From the NCBI GenBank assembly GCA_949825065.1, contig OX463864.1, positions 14,273,327-14,337,326 on the forward strand: a stretch of DNA of 64,000 nucleotides. Direction: 5' to 3'. This stretch comes from Odontocerum albicorne (lineage: Eukaryota; Arthropoda; Insecta; Trichoptera; Odontoceridae). Below the pieces are notes generated by a model. That model did not search any database. It was not told the DNA's origin and was given only the letters and a program-made list of their open reading frames with translations. Below are positions 20,501 through 31,423 of the stretch, one piece after another; position 1 is the stretch's first letter, and every line of letters starts with the position of its first letter. The position numbers and the translations under genes are program-made.

Positions 20501-20599
20501 AATTTGAAAAAAACTAATGTTGAAAATGGTTATAAACGCACCCACATCATCAGGCCGTTCCCCTTTTGTGTCAGACAGAAGTAACAGTTCTCCAAACTT

Positions 20600-20960
20600 T
20601 TTTTATCCAAGCACAGCTTTCGTCTCATCCACATTCATACATCTCGTCATGCACAATATGTTATTCTATTATTTATACTTCTCACATTAGCTTCTTCAAA
20701 TAACGGTCCATTTGATCTAGCAATTTGGACTGACCAAGTGAGAAACGCAACTGAACGAACCTTAAAAATTGCCCTTCGAGTCGCGGGATGGATGGAGAGA
20801 AGTCATCAGACGCAATCATGGAAGTCACGATGCTCAGTCATGAATTACGACGTTTCCCTCGATATATCTCTTCAACTCCAACCTTAATTGGTAAACTCGC
20901 ATAGTCATTATTTCGTTATTCATTATCTTTACATGCCCAAACCATCTTAAACCTCCTTTC
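20600..20960. pseudogene. LINE-A (-) and LINE-G (+) scraps
   Basis: 20610-20720 on the minus strand is the end of a LINE-A subfamily also seen at 28690 and 29860. 20725-20860 on the plus strand codes a TDQVRNAT-like end followed by RVAGWMERSHQTQSW, related to the minus-strand sequence at 41545-41790 (LINE-G). Another LINE-A scrap (HVKIMNNE) lies at 20910-20960. Confidence 0.45.
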
Positions 20961-21085
20961 TTTAAATTACGTAAAACACACATTTTATCCATGATATTCA
21001 TTTTCTATTTCTACATTTCTCCTACTTTCATACCATTGAAAATTCACATTTTTTTTCTTAGTGGACGCATCTCCCCACAGCAATA

Positions 21086-21968
21086 CGAAGGTTGCTAATT
21101 ACGTTTTGAGACAGACAAGTAAAAACAAATATTTATCATCGAAAATAGCTTTATTGTTTTTCAAAATACTCTCCATGAAGATCAATACACTTTTGCATGT
21201 GTTTGAACGTTTGAAATGCTTCTTGCGCGAACAACTTTTGTTGGATTTGGCTCATCTTGAAAGACCCATACAGTCGAGTGCTGTTTAGTTTCTGGCTCAT
21301 ATGCATAGATCCATGATTCGTCGCCTGTCACGATCTTATAGAGAGGTATTTTGAAGCACCGCGATCGAATTTTTTCAACATTTCTTTGGACCAATCGACA
21401 CGAGCCTTTTTTGAGCGATTGTCAAATTATGCGGTATCCAACGCGAACAAATCTTTTTGACGGCCAAATTTTCATGCAATATTGAATGTATGCGAGTGGC
21501 ACTAATGCCCAAACATGCCTCAATCTCACGATAAGTCACATGACGATCTTGCAATATCAATTCACGCACAGCATCGATGTTTTCTGGCACAGCAACCGAT
21601 TTTGGACGACCTTCACGAAATTCGTCCTGGAGCGATCTACGACCACGATTGAATTCGGAAAACCAGCAAAACACAGTGGCCCGGGATGGTGCTTCATCAC
21701 CAAAAGTCGAAGCGAGTTGATCTGCGCACTGTTGTTGAGTTAGTCCACGTCAAAAATCATAAAAAATCATCGCACGAAAATGTTCACGATTTAATTCCAT
21801 TTTTGGCTGAGATTAATTTTTCAAGTCACTGTAAACAACACAAATAGCACTCGTATGACAAAACTTTCTGAGCACGTATACCATTAAAAACGTCAAATTT
21901 TACGTTGCTGGTGTCAGATTTGACGTATCTCCACTGGCCATATCTCAAAACTTAAGTAGCAACCCTCG
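21086..21968 (-). mobile_element. internally deleted mariner element
   Basis: TA flanks both ends (21084-21085, 21969-21970). The terminal inverted repeats are 26 bp with 3 mismatches; the left starts CGAAGGTTGCTAATTACG. At 883 bp it is about 400 bp shorter than a complete mariner. Confidence 0.92.
21151..21800 (-). pseudogene. mariner transposase pseudogene
   Basis: ATG at 21800 and stop at 21151 (gaaaaacaataa). In order: LNREHFRAMIFYDF, an in-frame TGA, GLTQQQCADQLASTFGDEAP, the helix-turn-helix segment to VTYREIEACLGISATRIHSIL, WIPHNLTIAQK, then a frameshift, and the first catalytic block IVTGDESWIYAYEPETKQ. After NPTKVV the sequence jumps out of frame to the C-terminal tail FKHMQKCIDLHGEYFEKQ. 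The second and third catalytic aspartates lie in the missing part, so it cannot be active. Confidence 0.9.
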
Positions 21969-22139
21969 TACCTTACATTTATACTTTAGCCAAGTACAAG
22001 TGAAAGAAATCTATCATACAAAAGCCCAAATATAATTTCTCTTGTTTAATGTTAAAAGCATGACGACTGGAGTCTTGTGCTTAACAGTCACCACAACATC
22101 CCAATCGCACAGCAACTATGGAGCACCTTATTGAATAAA

Positions 22140-22280
22140 AATAGATGATGTTTACGTTTTATTTACATAAACGCTATGGAAACGGTACCATTGAGAATCG
22201 ATCGTGCAAAATCCAAGTTAGTAGATAAAAAATAGAGCGTTTTACCTACTAGACCACGGATGTCGTACGTCATGCACGAA
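22140..22280 (-). mobile_element. tRNA-like head of a SINE, diverged
   Basis: Minus strand reads acgacatccgtggtctagtagg with box A-like GTGGTCTAGTAGG near 22255, as in SINE1, but the body after about 50 bases does not match SINE1. It could be another SINE subfamily. Confidence 0.35.
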
Positions 22281-24070
22281 CCAAATAATATGGAATTATT
22301 TAACACTATCATGTTAATAAATCTGAGAGATTTATTGCTTTGTAGCAAAATTTCCAATCAACCAGCTTTTGTTTCATGAAATCAAAACATAACTGGTATC
22401 AATAAGCCTGTCTAAAGCATTGTTTCTCAATCTTTATAGCCTTGCGAACTCCCAAAATATTAAGAAAAATTAAGACTTCGCGATCCTCCTACATAAACTC
22501 AAAATAAATATGTACAGCACCGGTACAAAGGCTGTAGAAGAAAATGTGTATGGTTGTCGCTCAATTTCGGACATTCTGATGTGACTTCCTCCTTTCCTTG
22601 TTGACCGGTAGAACTTTGTAGAAATAAAAACACAGTATAAGATTTCACACTATTAATTTTGCGTTCCTTGTGTTTAGTCCATCGCACATCGCAAATACTT
22701 CGATCGGACCGCTTATGCCGTCAGCCTGCGCTAACTCAACGTTTGTCACACGTTTATCGCGCGCGGGGACCGTCCTATGAAAAATTGATTACAATGCAAC
22801 AATACTACAAGCAATAATTTTACAATGTTTACAGAAGCAATCATATAAACGAAATTATTGTAAATCTATGTGACGTATACGTCCGATACACAATTGTCAG
22901 TCTTTCTCAGATAATATGTTATATATTTTTTGATTAACGACGTACTCTCGTATGTCGTTAACGCGTTCCTCGCGGGAAGCACAAACGCCTGTGATCTGAC
23001 GACAATCCAAGTTTCAAATCTCCTTAAGAGTAATGTATATTATTTATTATCAGAAAATTACTTGAATGTCGTGTTTACTTGGTGTTGTAATCAAATAACA
23101 GTGATTCTAAACAAAATACGCGGATAAAATTAGAAATTAAAAAACGCCGAAATTGTGCCGCGCATAGGATTCGAGGAATTTGATTTTTAACGCGGTGTAC
23201 AGGTTAACCATCGTACTCTTTCAGGTTAACTTGTTAACCTGAGATAGTACGACAACATCACTTCATACCAAAAGGAGCTTAACTGGGGGAACATAAGAAA
23301 TAGATGCAAAATTCACATACTGCATCTATTGTATAATATCCGATCATGGACTTGCGCAACGCTCAAACAGATATTGTTAATTGGCCTACCCAGTTCATAG
23401 GTTTTCTTCTTTACGTCATTTTTCTACTATCTAGTGAGACTCTGGAAACAGTTACAAACCAATGTTAAACTCGTTTCGTCCTTGGCATGCTTTAAGAAGT
23501 GTCTGAAAAAACTCTTAATTTCTAATCAGTAATATAACATGTTTCATTCATGATTGTTCTTTCATTTCCACTGTGTTTTTTCCTTGGTTGACGATATCTT
23601 ACATTTACTTTGACATAAATATAAAAAATCATTTGAATATTTATGGCGACTACATAACTTCCTTTATATTTATGTCTGGTTGATTGATAGAAATTACAAC
23701 CTGGCAATGAGCCCGCCAAATTGTTTTGACAATGAAGTGCTAAATAAATAAATTAAATAAATATATGTTACTTTTATTACGAAAGGTGTCGCGACTCACA
23801 GGTTAAGAAACGACAGTTTAAAGTAAAGTGAATATAAAATAACATTTAAATAACAGATAACGTCACAAAAACTAATCTAAAGGAAGAAAATGATTAGAAT
23901 ATGAATGTGTGGGAGTTAGGAATGGTGATTATTGTGAGTGGTTTTTTGAATATACTATAGATATGAATGGAGAACAGCTGATAGAGCCAGTTTTTGCATT
24001 TTATTTTCAAATGTGCAAATGATACTTTTTTATGCACGCTTGCCTTTAGTCTTAACAGTCTGGGCATGGC
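22280..24070. other. mostly unassigned, with one strong hairpin
   Basis: CATTGTTTCTCAATC at about 22419 resembles a hAT end, without a partner found. 22700-22770 is a short CpG-containing patch. 23211-23252 is a 42-nt near-perfect hairpin (see separate entry). 23780-23815 looks like another hAT right end (gtcgcgactcacaggttaag). No coding is supported. Confidence 0.35.
23211..23252. repeat. 42-nt inverted repeat (hairpin)
   Basis: The left arm tcgtactctttcaggttaac and the right arm complement tcgtactatctcaggttaac match at 18 of 20 positions, with a 2-nt loop. The inner CAGGTTAAC/GTTAACCTG is perfect. Another ggttaac lies just upstream at 23202. Confidence 0.8.
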
Positions 24071-24077
24071 GATCATC

Positions 24078-24190
24078 ATGGCCTAGTTGGTGAGAAGCCT
24101 ATCTTCTACTCGGAGGTTTAGGGTTCAATTTCCGATGGTGCCAAAATTAAGTTGACAGAGTCGTTAAGACCTCAACTACAAGTTTATTAC
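24078..24190 (+). mobile_element. SINE1 head fragment
   Basis: Box A TGGCCTAGTTGGTGAG at about 24081 and box B GGGTTCAATTTCC at about 24121 are in the spacing of SINE1, followed by gtcgttaagacctcaac, which matches the body before it stops. Confidence 0.6.
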
Positions 24191-24229
24191 TATGTATGTA
24201 TATGATTAAATTAACATACGACCATATTT

Positions 24230-24480
24230 CATTTTCCGACATTTCCACGAACTTTTGTTTTGACAGATTATGACAGAAAACGGAATGATTGGGAAAATAT
24301 AACAGAGTAGTGAAGTAGAATTAAGAAAGGAAACTGCAAAAGATTTGGTCACATTGAGAGAATGGGTTGCGAAAGAGTTACAAAACAAATGTCTGAAATG
24401 AAGAGCGAGGAAACAATGGGTGGAGATAGGTAGAAATATTTTAACTGAGCGAAAGGTAAGAAGTAGGAAGACACGGGGTT
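24230..24480 (+). pseudogene. LINE-A C-terminal remnant
   Basis: Keeps YDRKRNDW, then LRKETAKDLVTLREWVAKEL (a frameshifted version of RWFGHIERM), and a terminal ...GRNILTERKVRS. The subfamily differs from most copies. Confidence 0.5.
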
Positions 24481-24549
24481 GCTAATTCCATTCCCTTAGG
24501 CACCCAAATTCTTTTTAAAAGGGGTTTCTAGCCTGAGTTTCCCTTAAGG

Positions 24550-24850
24550 CATTGTTTTTCAACCTGAGGGTCGCTACTTCCAGAGGATCACTAAAATTAA
24601 AATAACGCATACAAAAAGGAAAAAAAAACACATTTTTTGAGAAAAACTAACACATTTATATTGAAAAAATCACAGTGCAATTTCCAAGTCACTGTTATAC
24701 TCGTACATTGTTGACTACAATTTTTACCTCCACATATGTACGAGTATATCAAATGAAAACATTTATTAGGTTTGTAGCGGAGAATACGAAGTCTTATTTT
24801 TGGAGTGGGGGGGAGGGGTTTGAAATGTTACAAAGGTTGAGAAACAACGA
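24550..24850. mobile_element. hAT non-autonomous element
   Basis: The 8-bp flanks are ccttaagg (24542-24549) and acttaagg (24851-24858), 7 of 8 identical. The ends are CATTGTTTTTCAACC and, in complement, CGTTGTTTCTCAACC, matching the hAT style of short inverted ends. It is 301 bp without a transposase. Confidence 0.75.
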
Positions 24851-24939
24851 CTTAAGGGTTGCATAAAACCTTATTAGTTGTACTTTAGACAACCAAATTC
24901 TGATATAATTATACAATATAAGTATGGGAAACACAACAT

Positions 24940-25060
24940 GTACAACGGAGGTGCATGGATATGAAAAAGGAAAAGGGTGTGCGAATACTTTTAAAAAAGT
25001 GTGGAAATCTATTCCGTTTGTCTATGTTAAAAGGGACATGACATGATGGTACGTTTGTTT
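24940..25060 (+). pseudogene. LINE-A 3' tip
   Basis: gaggtgcatggatatgaaaaagg and a gtctatgttaaaagggacatgacatgatggtacg trailer correspond to the last codons and 3' end of LINE-A. Confidence 0.45.
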
Positions 25061-25069
25061 AGAACTTTC

Positions 25070-25640
25070 TGTTCGCCCATCCAATAACGAAAATATATTT
25101 ATGCAAACAATGAAGTGTAAATTCGATGGATCAGTCCAGTTTTGCGGTTAGGCAACAAAAATAAAACTTTAATAGTTAATTGTCCGGTAATTTCCGCAGT
25201 CTCATCTGGCCCCAATCCCTAATTAACCCGATTTAGAACAAAATGAGTCGACAACTCGTGGCCTCTTTGATTTTATTTCGACCGTTCCGTTTCAATCGAT
25301 GCCGGCCAATCCCGGGCACTCTGACCGCAGCAACCACAGAAGAACTTTCCCTCGGATCCAACTGACCCACTAATTTAACTGTATTATAATCGGACGACCG
25401 ATTTCTGTGTCATCGGCAAACTGAAGACTATCCTCGTGACCAGTCACGGTTGCTTTGGATGAAATAACAATTAGTGTCCTATGAGTTCATAGTATGACGT
25501 TACATATCACGTTTACGTAATCGGGCAAAGTTAAAATTTCGTTAACTTCATCACCGGAAACTACTAATTTTCAAATAGTTCTGACTATGTTCCTTCGGAG
25601 AAGTGTAACGTCGAGGTCGATTTCATCATCCGTATCCAAT
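25070..25640. other. single-copy, moderately GC-rich, no gene called
   Basis: 25190-25480 is richer in GC and looks unique within the window, but every frame has stops and no splice pair stands out. It could be conserved non-coding DNA. Confidence 0.3.
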
Positions 25641-25992
25641 CCAGAGGCACATTTTATAAAGCGCCGTTTAAAGAGCAAACTCTTTTGAAGGGCGCTCTGC
25701 TCTAACTCAGAACTAGGGCCCACTTTTATCAAACAAAATCACCATCTAGTAGCTAAAGTAGCGCCCGAGCGAATCATACATAACACTTTTCTTGTACATA
25801 GTACAGCCTTGATGGAACACTACTGCCATGCGACAACTCTCTTCAACCAACCAAATATATGTTTATGAGGCCTGCAGTGAAAGTCAGACTGAAACCTGTT
25901 TTTTTTTAATATGGTTCCAGCAGGAATCGAAGCCGCTACCTCCAGGTCAGAAGACGGGCGTACACATAAGACAACGGAGGTCGTCAAACTTG
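25640..25992 (-). mobile_element. SINE1, full-length order
   Basis: On the minus strand: mutated tRNA head (box B equivalent near 25930), body with gtctgactttcactgcagg, the ggttggttgaagagagttg segment, gtactatgtacaagaaaagtg, then the LINE-D-like tail (gagcgcccttcaaaagag, ctttaaacggcgctttat) ending near 25640. The order equals 29103-29440, 32145-32530 and 53588-53890. Confidence 0.75.
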
Positions 25993-26024
25993 GAATTAAA
26001 TCAAGAATAAATTTATTGTTCCAA

Positions 26025-26225
26025 ATCGATCCAACAGGGCGGGGTATAATGACAGGGCTTTTGCAGTTACCGGCCCATTCGCGTTCAATAGTTTCAGGGC
26101 AGTTCATCTTCCTTGGTAAGTTTTCTTACCAAATATGTTTATCTAAACGCATGCAGGTGCGGGGAAGTACCCAGACAAATGGACGCAGTCACCACTTTCC
26201 CATCCTTATACTCAACTTTTTTTTT
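26025..26225 (+). mobile_element. LINE-D fragment
   Basis: aatcgatccaacagggcggg and cttggtaagttttcttacc, with the gacgcagtcaccac block, match 19420-19720. It is cut off by the LINE-C end that starts at 26226. Confidence 0.5.
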
Positions 26226-26760
26226 TATTAAACAATGTAAATTATTGTACAAACATTTGTCAAGGCTATACCTATATACAAATTTATTACTTAACTAATC
26301 TTAATTATACTCGTATGTTATAATTTATGAACTTACTTAATCTTATTTTCCTACATATAATTTTATTTTATTTATTCAATCTTAATATATGAGATCTTAG
26401 AAATAATTAACACCTACATACTCCTTATAACTAGATAACAATTCTTACACTAATTATTTAGCAAAAACAAGCCCACTCGTTCAGGTTACTTGTATTCCAT
26501 CACATTCACTCAGACCTTGGTCGTCCCAGCTAATACTGTAGGTGGACTAGTCAGGCAACAGATAATGCTTCGGGAGCTTGTGCCTATAACGGAAGGGTAG
26601 GTCGGATTTACTCTCGTAAGCCCCCAGGGCAGCGACTAAGGGATTGCAGTGATTTTGTTGGCTTTTATAGAACTTCACGGTCCAAGCGAGGATGTGGTGT
26701 TGTAGGGTTTCTTCTCGCTGTTCGGCGTGAAGTCGGGTAAGGTTTGTTCTGGGATGGGTG
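26226..26760 (-). mobile_element. LINE-C 3' end, longest copy
   Basis: Starts with a T-rich stretch (the poly-A tail seen on the other strand) and runs through the same sequence as 12413-12720 and 16860-17262 in complement. It extends about 200 bases further upstream (26560-26760) through cctaccct...gggggcttacgag, ...gtgaagttctataaaagcc, ...cttcacgccgaacagcg. No RT motif can be read, so the clade stays open. Confidence 0.65.
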
Positions 26761-26999
26761 TTAAAAGATATCTTGAATGCCTTGTTTTAGTAATACTTTT
26801 AATCTGTCAATAATAGTGAGTACAATTCCCGGAATAAGACGTTCGAAAACCAAATGGTGCTCAAAACGTCGTTTAATTCATTGATCTGTAGCAAACTAGA
26901 AAGCAATGCTTGCCTTATGAGCCCGCTGTGGTCGCGTGCCTCACTCATGATGGAGAAGGAATAAAAATATCTACGATATCTCTATATGAGTAAGTTTGG

Positions 27000-27325
27000 T
27001 GTATCTATCCATGGCTTTATCCTACTCAGTTTCTGCTGGGCATACTCGGGTATAACTCCTTGAGCGTAAGAAGAGATCTGCGTCTCCTGGTTGTTGTGAG
27101 CTGTCCAGCATTACTACAAAAATTAGCGTTAAATGTTCCTAACAATTACACTAGACTGCGCCGGCAAGAACTGTTCCCAATAACGTACGCAAGAACGGGT
27201 CTTCCAGTCGCTATGCCTGTTGGAAGGGGCTCAACTCTTTTGAACGGGACTGCTTCGGATATTGACATATTTCATATCACACTACCAAAACGAAAAGAAG
27301 TTTTCTTCTAAGATTGAGCGCGTTA
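27000..27325 (+). pseudogene. LINE-E type RT C-terminal remnant
   Basis: The frame 27060-27311 reads LLQKLALNVPNNYTRLRRQE, LFPITYARTGLPVAMPVGRG, STLLNGTASDIDIFHITLPK. This is the terminal block of jockey/CR1-like RT proteins (an R-x-x-LF...RT...SP--R...N---DIDIF pattern) and is related to 53985-54300. A TA-rich simple tract follows (27360-27470). Confidence 0.6.
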
Positions 27326-27599
27326 GAAAGCACTTAGCAACGTATTTAAGTGACTTTGAATATACTATATGTATGTTTTTGTGTATATGTATATAGTATG
27401 TATGCATATACATTTTTTTAAATTTTATATTATTTTTTATTTTATATGTATATATATTTTTTTAATGTTAACATTTTTTGTATTTTTAATGTAATTTGGC
27501 TAAACCTGTAGTACCTATTGAGAAAATAAATAAATAAAAAATGTGAAAGGAAAAGTAAATACGATATATGTGTGAGTAATGTAAGATTGGAGCACGTTG

Positions 27600-28240
27600 A
27601 TGAATTCTGATTTTGGCTTGTATTTTACCAGATGATGAAAGAGTTAAAGAGGATATCGAACAGCGTGTAGCGATAGGAAATAAAGTCAATGGGGCACTAG
27701 AACATATACACATATATTTGAACCAGACAGTATCAAAATTTGTCAAAATGATGGTCCACAATAGTATTTTGTTGCCAACTTTGATGTATGAGCGAGAAAC
27801 GTCGACATAGAAAAAGACTGAGAGGAGCCAAATAAATGCTGTAGAAATGCGTGAATTGAGAAGAGTACATGGGATGACAAACTACAGAATGAAGTGATTA
27901 GGGATGAATGTTAACTTAAGACTGATGTGTTGAGTAAGATGAAGAAGAGCACGGTGATATGGTTTGGACATGTGGAACGAATAAATGAAGAACGACTAAC
28001 AAAACAGACTTAGAATGCAAATGTGAGTGGAAGGCGTGTGAAAGAAAGAGTGAAGAAAGTATGGGTGGATCAAGTGAATGATATTGTGAATGAAGTAAAC
28101 GTACAGGCAGATATATCATAGAAGTTGTGTGAGAAGGTGAATGGATGGAGAAGAGGCTAAGGATGTGCTGAGATGTCCTTTATGCCTACCCCGACAGGGA
28201 AATGGAGTGATGGTATGTATGTACCGACACTTACCAATGA
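27600..28240 (+). pseudogene. LINE-A, RT thumb to 3' end
   Basis: Longer than most: ILPDDERVKEDIEQRVAIGN, NQTVSKFVKMMVHNSILLPT, LMYERET (normally LYGSETW), then frameshifted blocks for MRELRRVHG, DECELK, RWFGHVERINEE, GRRVKER, WVDQVNDI and CEKVNGWRRG, and the ctaccccgacagggaaatgg trailer. Confidence 0.75.
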
Positions 28241-28319
28241 GACGAGCATCACAGAATTGGGTCACATCAAGCTATTTACTTATTTTATTTCTACTTCGTA
28301 AATCCTCCTTGGCTTTACG

Positions 28320-28560
28320 TGACACACTGTGACACTTATGCAAGAAGATATCCAAGGATAAGGTGTAAAAGAATCAGTGAACCTAGGTTCTGGCCTAGGC
28401 CAACACGTGCCAATAAGACACAGAGAAACGATAAAACGGAGACCGAGTGTCTCCGTATTGGATCACGCCAAGTTATGAGGCGCTCGGTGACACGTGTACC
28501 AACAGTCATGCGTCACTAACCGAAATGTATTTCAGGAAGACATACACAACAACCATTTTG
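28320..28560. other. unassigned, with a short perfect hairpin
   Basis: 28438-28458 contains ggagac-cgagt-gtctcc, a 6-bp stem. CpG-containing sequence without repeats elsewhere in the window; no gene called. Confidence 0.3.
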
Positions 28561-28599
28561 GCATTTCTCAATTTTCGATAACTTTTCCATCTTACATGT

Positions 28600-28900
28600 T
28601 TTAAGTAGAATAAGAGAGGAATTTTAAGATGCTTTGGATGCGGGCAGAGAACGAATGATGGAACAATGATTAAGCGAGTATACAATTGCAGGGTGTGCGT
28701 GAAAGAGGCAGACTGAGAAAAACGTGGCTGAATCAAATGGGCCAGATTTTGAAAGAAGGTAAAGTGAGAAGTATGAATAATACTAAAAGATTGTACATGA
28801 AGAAACGTATCAATGTGGAGAAGGCGAAAATGGTATATTTGGATAGAAAATACTCGAGAGCTGTTCTCTCTACCTAGCCCGCAAGTGACACGGCTTGATG
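28600..28900 (+). pseudogene. LINE-A related subfamily, C-terminal remnant
   Basis: GVRERGRLRKTWLNQMGQIL, KEGKVRSMNNTKRLYMKKR, NVEKAKMVYLDRKYSRAVLS, then a stop and the ctctacctagcccgcaagtg trailer. Same architecture as LINE-A but clearly diverged; copies also at 20610 and 29860. Confidence 0.6.
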
Positions 28901-29102
28901 ATATGTATCCGTCTAAGCTAAAATACTTGAAAATTCTACGGGGAACCTTCGCCCTCCCATGGCAGATTTTCTCGATGCGGAGGGTCACTAAAATGAGCCT
29001 TCTCTTTTTGATGACCATAGTTTTTTTCATACCTGTTTCATTCTTGAATTGTAACGTATTTTAAATGTTTGTATTTACCATCAAAATACAACATTTACCT
29101 AT

Positions 29103-29440
29103 TTAATTGACAACCTCCGTGACCTACTTAGTAAAACGTCTGTCTTGTGACACGGATACTGCGGATTCAATTTCCGTTAGAACCCAGATTTTTAGCCTGG
29201 TTTTCACTTAGGACCTCATAAACTGATTTCAATTTGATTGGAAAAGATTACCACATAGCAAAACTCCAAAAAGGTTGTACTGTATAAAACGAGTGTTATA
29301 CTCGTACAATATTTACTCGGGTGCTGCTATAGCTGCGAGCCGTAATTTGTTTAATAATAGTAGGTTCGTTCCGCGTAAGAGCGTCCTTGAGGGAATTTGC
29401 TCTCTAAACGGCGCTAAATAGAATTTTTCGCAAATTAAAA
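29103..29440 (+). mobile_element. SINE1, full-length order
   Basis: Head with cctccgtgacctacttagta (box A region) and gattcaatttccg (box B region), body with cctggttttcacttagg, ggttgtactgtataaaacgagtg, then the tail tgctgctatag...gagcgtccttgaggg, ctctctaaacggcgctaaat. Confidence 0.75.
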
Positions 29441-29557
29441 AAAAATAGAAAGACAAACCGTAGAATTCAAGTATGCAACAATACAAAAAGGACAATTCTT
29501 TGTGTATTAAGAAACACTACTAGGCAAGACCTATGACGAATTTGTCTCATTTCTTAA

Positions 29558-29772
29558 CACTTGCTACCCTATGATGGATAGCGAGTGACCAGGACTTGTA
29601 TTTTATTTGATTATTTGACGGTTTAATACATAATAAAATGATTTTTATAGCTAATTATAAAAAATAACCTAGCAGATTTTAAATTATTTTAATTTAAAAT
29701 ATACATTTTTCACTGGACGCTTAGCGTCCAGCACCGTGGCTGGCGGAATTTTTTAGCACAGTAAGGCAAGTG
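29558..29772. mobile_element. TTAA-flanked MITE, copy 1
   Basis: TTAA lies at 29554-29557 and 29773-29776. The ends are CACTTGC and GCAAGTG. An internal palindrome CTGGACGCTTAGCGTCCAG sits near the right end. A second copy, inverted, lies at 31742-31957. TTAA suggests piggyBac-type transposase, but the ends do not begin with CCC, so the superfamily is uncertain. Confidence 0.75.
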
Positions 29773-29814
29773 TTAATTACAAATTCCATATATTTGTCCT
29801 AAATACTAAATCAC

Positions 29815-30010
29815 TATCGCATATCATCACGCCGTGCCCCTTGCGAAGAGAAAAGATCTCCAAACTTTTTTATCCTAGGGCACAATTATAGCCTCCCCCA
29901 CATGCATATATCTCCTCATACACAATGTTCTATTCTTCATACTTCTCACTTCACGCTTCTTTAAAAAATTACATTCGATCCAGCCACTTAAACACTCAGT
30001 TGAAGTTTAA
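29815..30010 (-). pseudogene. LINE-A related subfamily remnant
   Basis: Minus strand matches the 28690-28880 subfamily end (RSMKNRTLCMRRYMHVGEA-like) and its trailer (ctcttcgcaaggggcacgg). Confidence 0.5.
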
Positions 30011-30384
30011 CATCATGACATGTTAAAATCCCAAGTTATCATAAGCACACAATTCTAACCACACCGTTCACCTAGTTTCAATTACTCGAAAAAAAAACAT
30101 AAAAATGGCATACGCACCAGCCACGTTGGCGCTTGCATAAATATTGCCACGTATCGTGACCGAAAGTCATTCTTCGAAACAAATTATACCTCCCTCCACG
30201 TCGCACGGGGCGAGCTGTATAAATGTATAAACCAGTATAAACCTGTAAAAACCCATAAATATATATAAAGTGTATGAACCTGCAACCGAACCACGCTAAA
30301 TTCGAATTTAAAAATACGCCACAGAACCTTTGAGCTTTGATTAAAATTGATCCATAGTTTTGCATTATTGTGTTTTATTTTATT

Positions 30385-30490
30385 TATTTCCATTCTTGTG
30401 TACATGGTTATTTATGGTAAATTTGGCGGACTTATTGCTATGCGACAATTTCTCCCAACCAACCAGCTGATCTTGGATATATTTATCATA
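30385..30490 (-). mobile_element. SINE1 body fragment
   Basis: Minus strand has cagctggttggttgggagaa, ttgtcgcatagcaataag and a decayed tail phrase. No head or terminal tail. Confidence 0.5.
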
Positions 30491-30650
30491 ATTGTTTTTA
30501 TCCATGACAGATTTACAAAAATGACATATGTATATAAATTCAAGTAAAGAACAAAAATATAACCAATTATATTATTTATAGTTAAGGCATTCACATTGTG
30601 GACGTTTAGACATTGTAATTTGTTTTATCAAACACTGTTTATTCCACTTT

Positions 30651-30711
30651 TTTGTAACGGTATAACCCTACCGGTTTCAAGGATTTCCCCTCATCTTCAG
30701 GTGAGCACAAA
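30651..30711 (-). ncRNA. hammerhead-like motif, palindrome left arm
   Basis: Minus strand: CUGAAGA (30694-30700), stem II GAGGGGAAAUCCUU (weaker loop), GAAA (30675-30678), ACCGGU plus A. Inner stem I reads CAC against GGG, so it has one mismatch. The distal UUUGU/ACAAA pairing remains. Confidence 0.45.
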
Positions 30712-30720
30712 AAAGACTTG

Positions 30721-30790
30721 TTTGTGCTCCCCTGATGATGAGGTGAAAGCATTGAAACCGGTAGGGTTATACCGTTAAAAAAATTGGAAT
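30721..30790 (+). ncRNA. hammerhead-like motif, palindrome right arm
   Basis: Stem I CCC 30729-30731 with GGG 30764-30766; CUGAUGA 30732-30738; U30739 extra; stem II 30740-30744 with 30749-30753 around a GAAA loop (one mismatch); core GAAA 30754-30757; ACCGGU; A30763. Confidence 0.5.
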
Positions 30791-31423
30791 AAACAGTATT
30801 TGATAAAACAAATTACAATGTCTTTAAACCTCCACAATGTTAATGCCTTAACTATAAATAATAAATTATTTACAATATGTTTATTAATCACGATAATTGA
30901 TAAATTCAATAGGTATGGTTAATTCAAACCTCGAGGCAACTATTATAAGAGCTTCCTACCACTAGTTACTTTATTTTCATTTTACTAAGTGGATATTTTC
31001 AGAAACGAATCTTTAATTGCAATCTAATTGTTTTCACATAAAATGAATAAATACCCTTTAAGCCGTGTTCGCAAAAACAAAGTTTTACTGTTTTTAATTT
31101 CAAAGAACAACTCCATTAAAGTAACCAACTGAAAGTTTCCGGAGGTGACGAAGTGAAACAAAAAATAAAGTACAATACAACTACGCTATGTTGTAATTAA
31201 AAAAACTTACTGTTAAATAAGAGCGAAGGAAAAAGTTTATAGTTTTTGACAGTATCTAAAATTGAAATCCCACAAGGATTTCACTGGGTTACATTTTTGT
31301 CGAGAAATGTGGTAAGTTGCGTGTTGTCCAGTTTCAAAAGTTTAATTGAATTCGAAAGCAATGAAAAAATTAAAACAGAGTGTCAAAACATTGAAAAAGC
31401 CGCGATATATTTGAGATGAAATG

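Larger units (their letters stand above)
30565..30866. mobile_element. PLE-1 palindromic element: two arms head to head
   Basis: Two arms of about 130-140 bp are near-perfect inverted repeats. The left is read on the minus strand and the right on the plus strand; they meet near 30713. The outer edges pair as attatttatagttaagg with its complement ending near 30866. Each arm has its own hammerhead-like core. No coding sequence is present. Confidence 0.75.
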
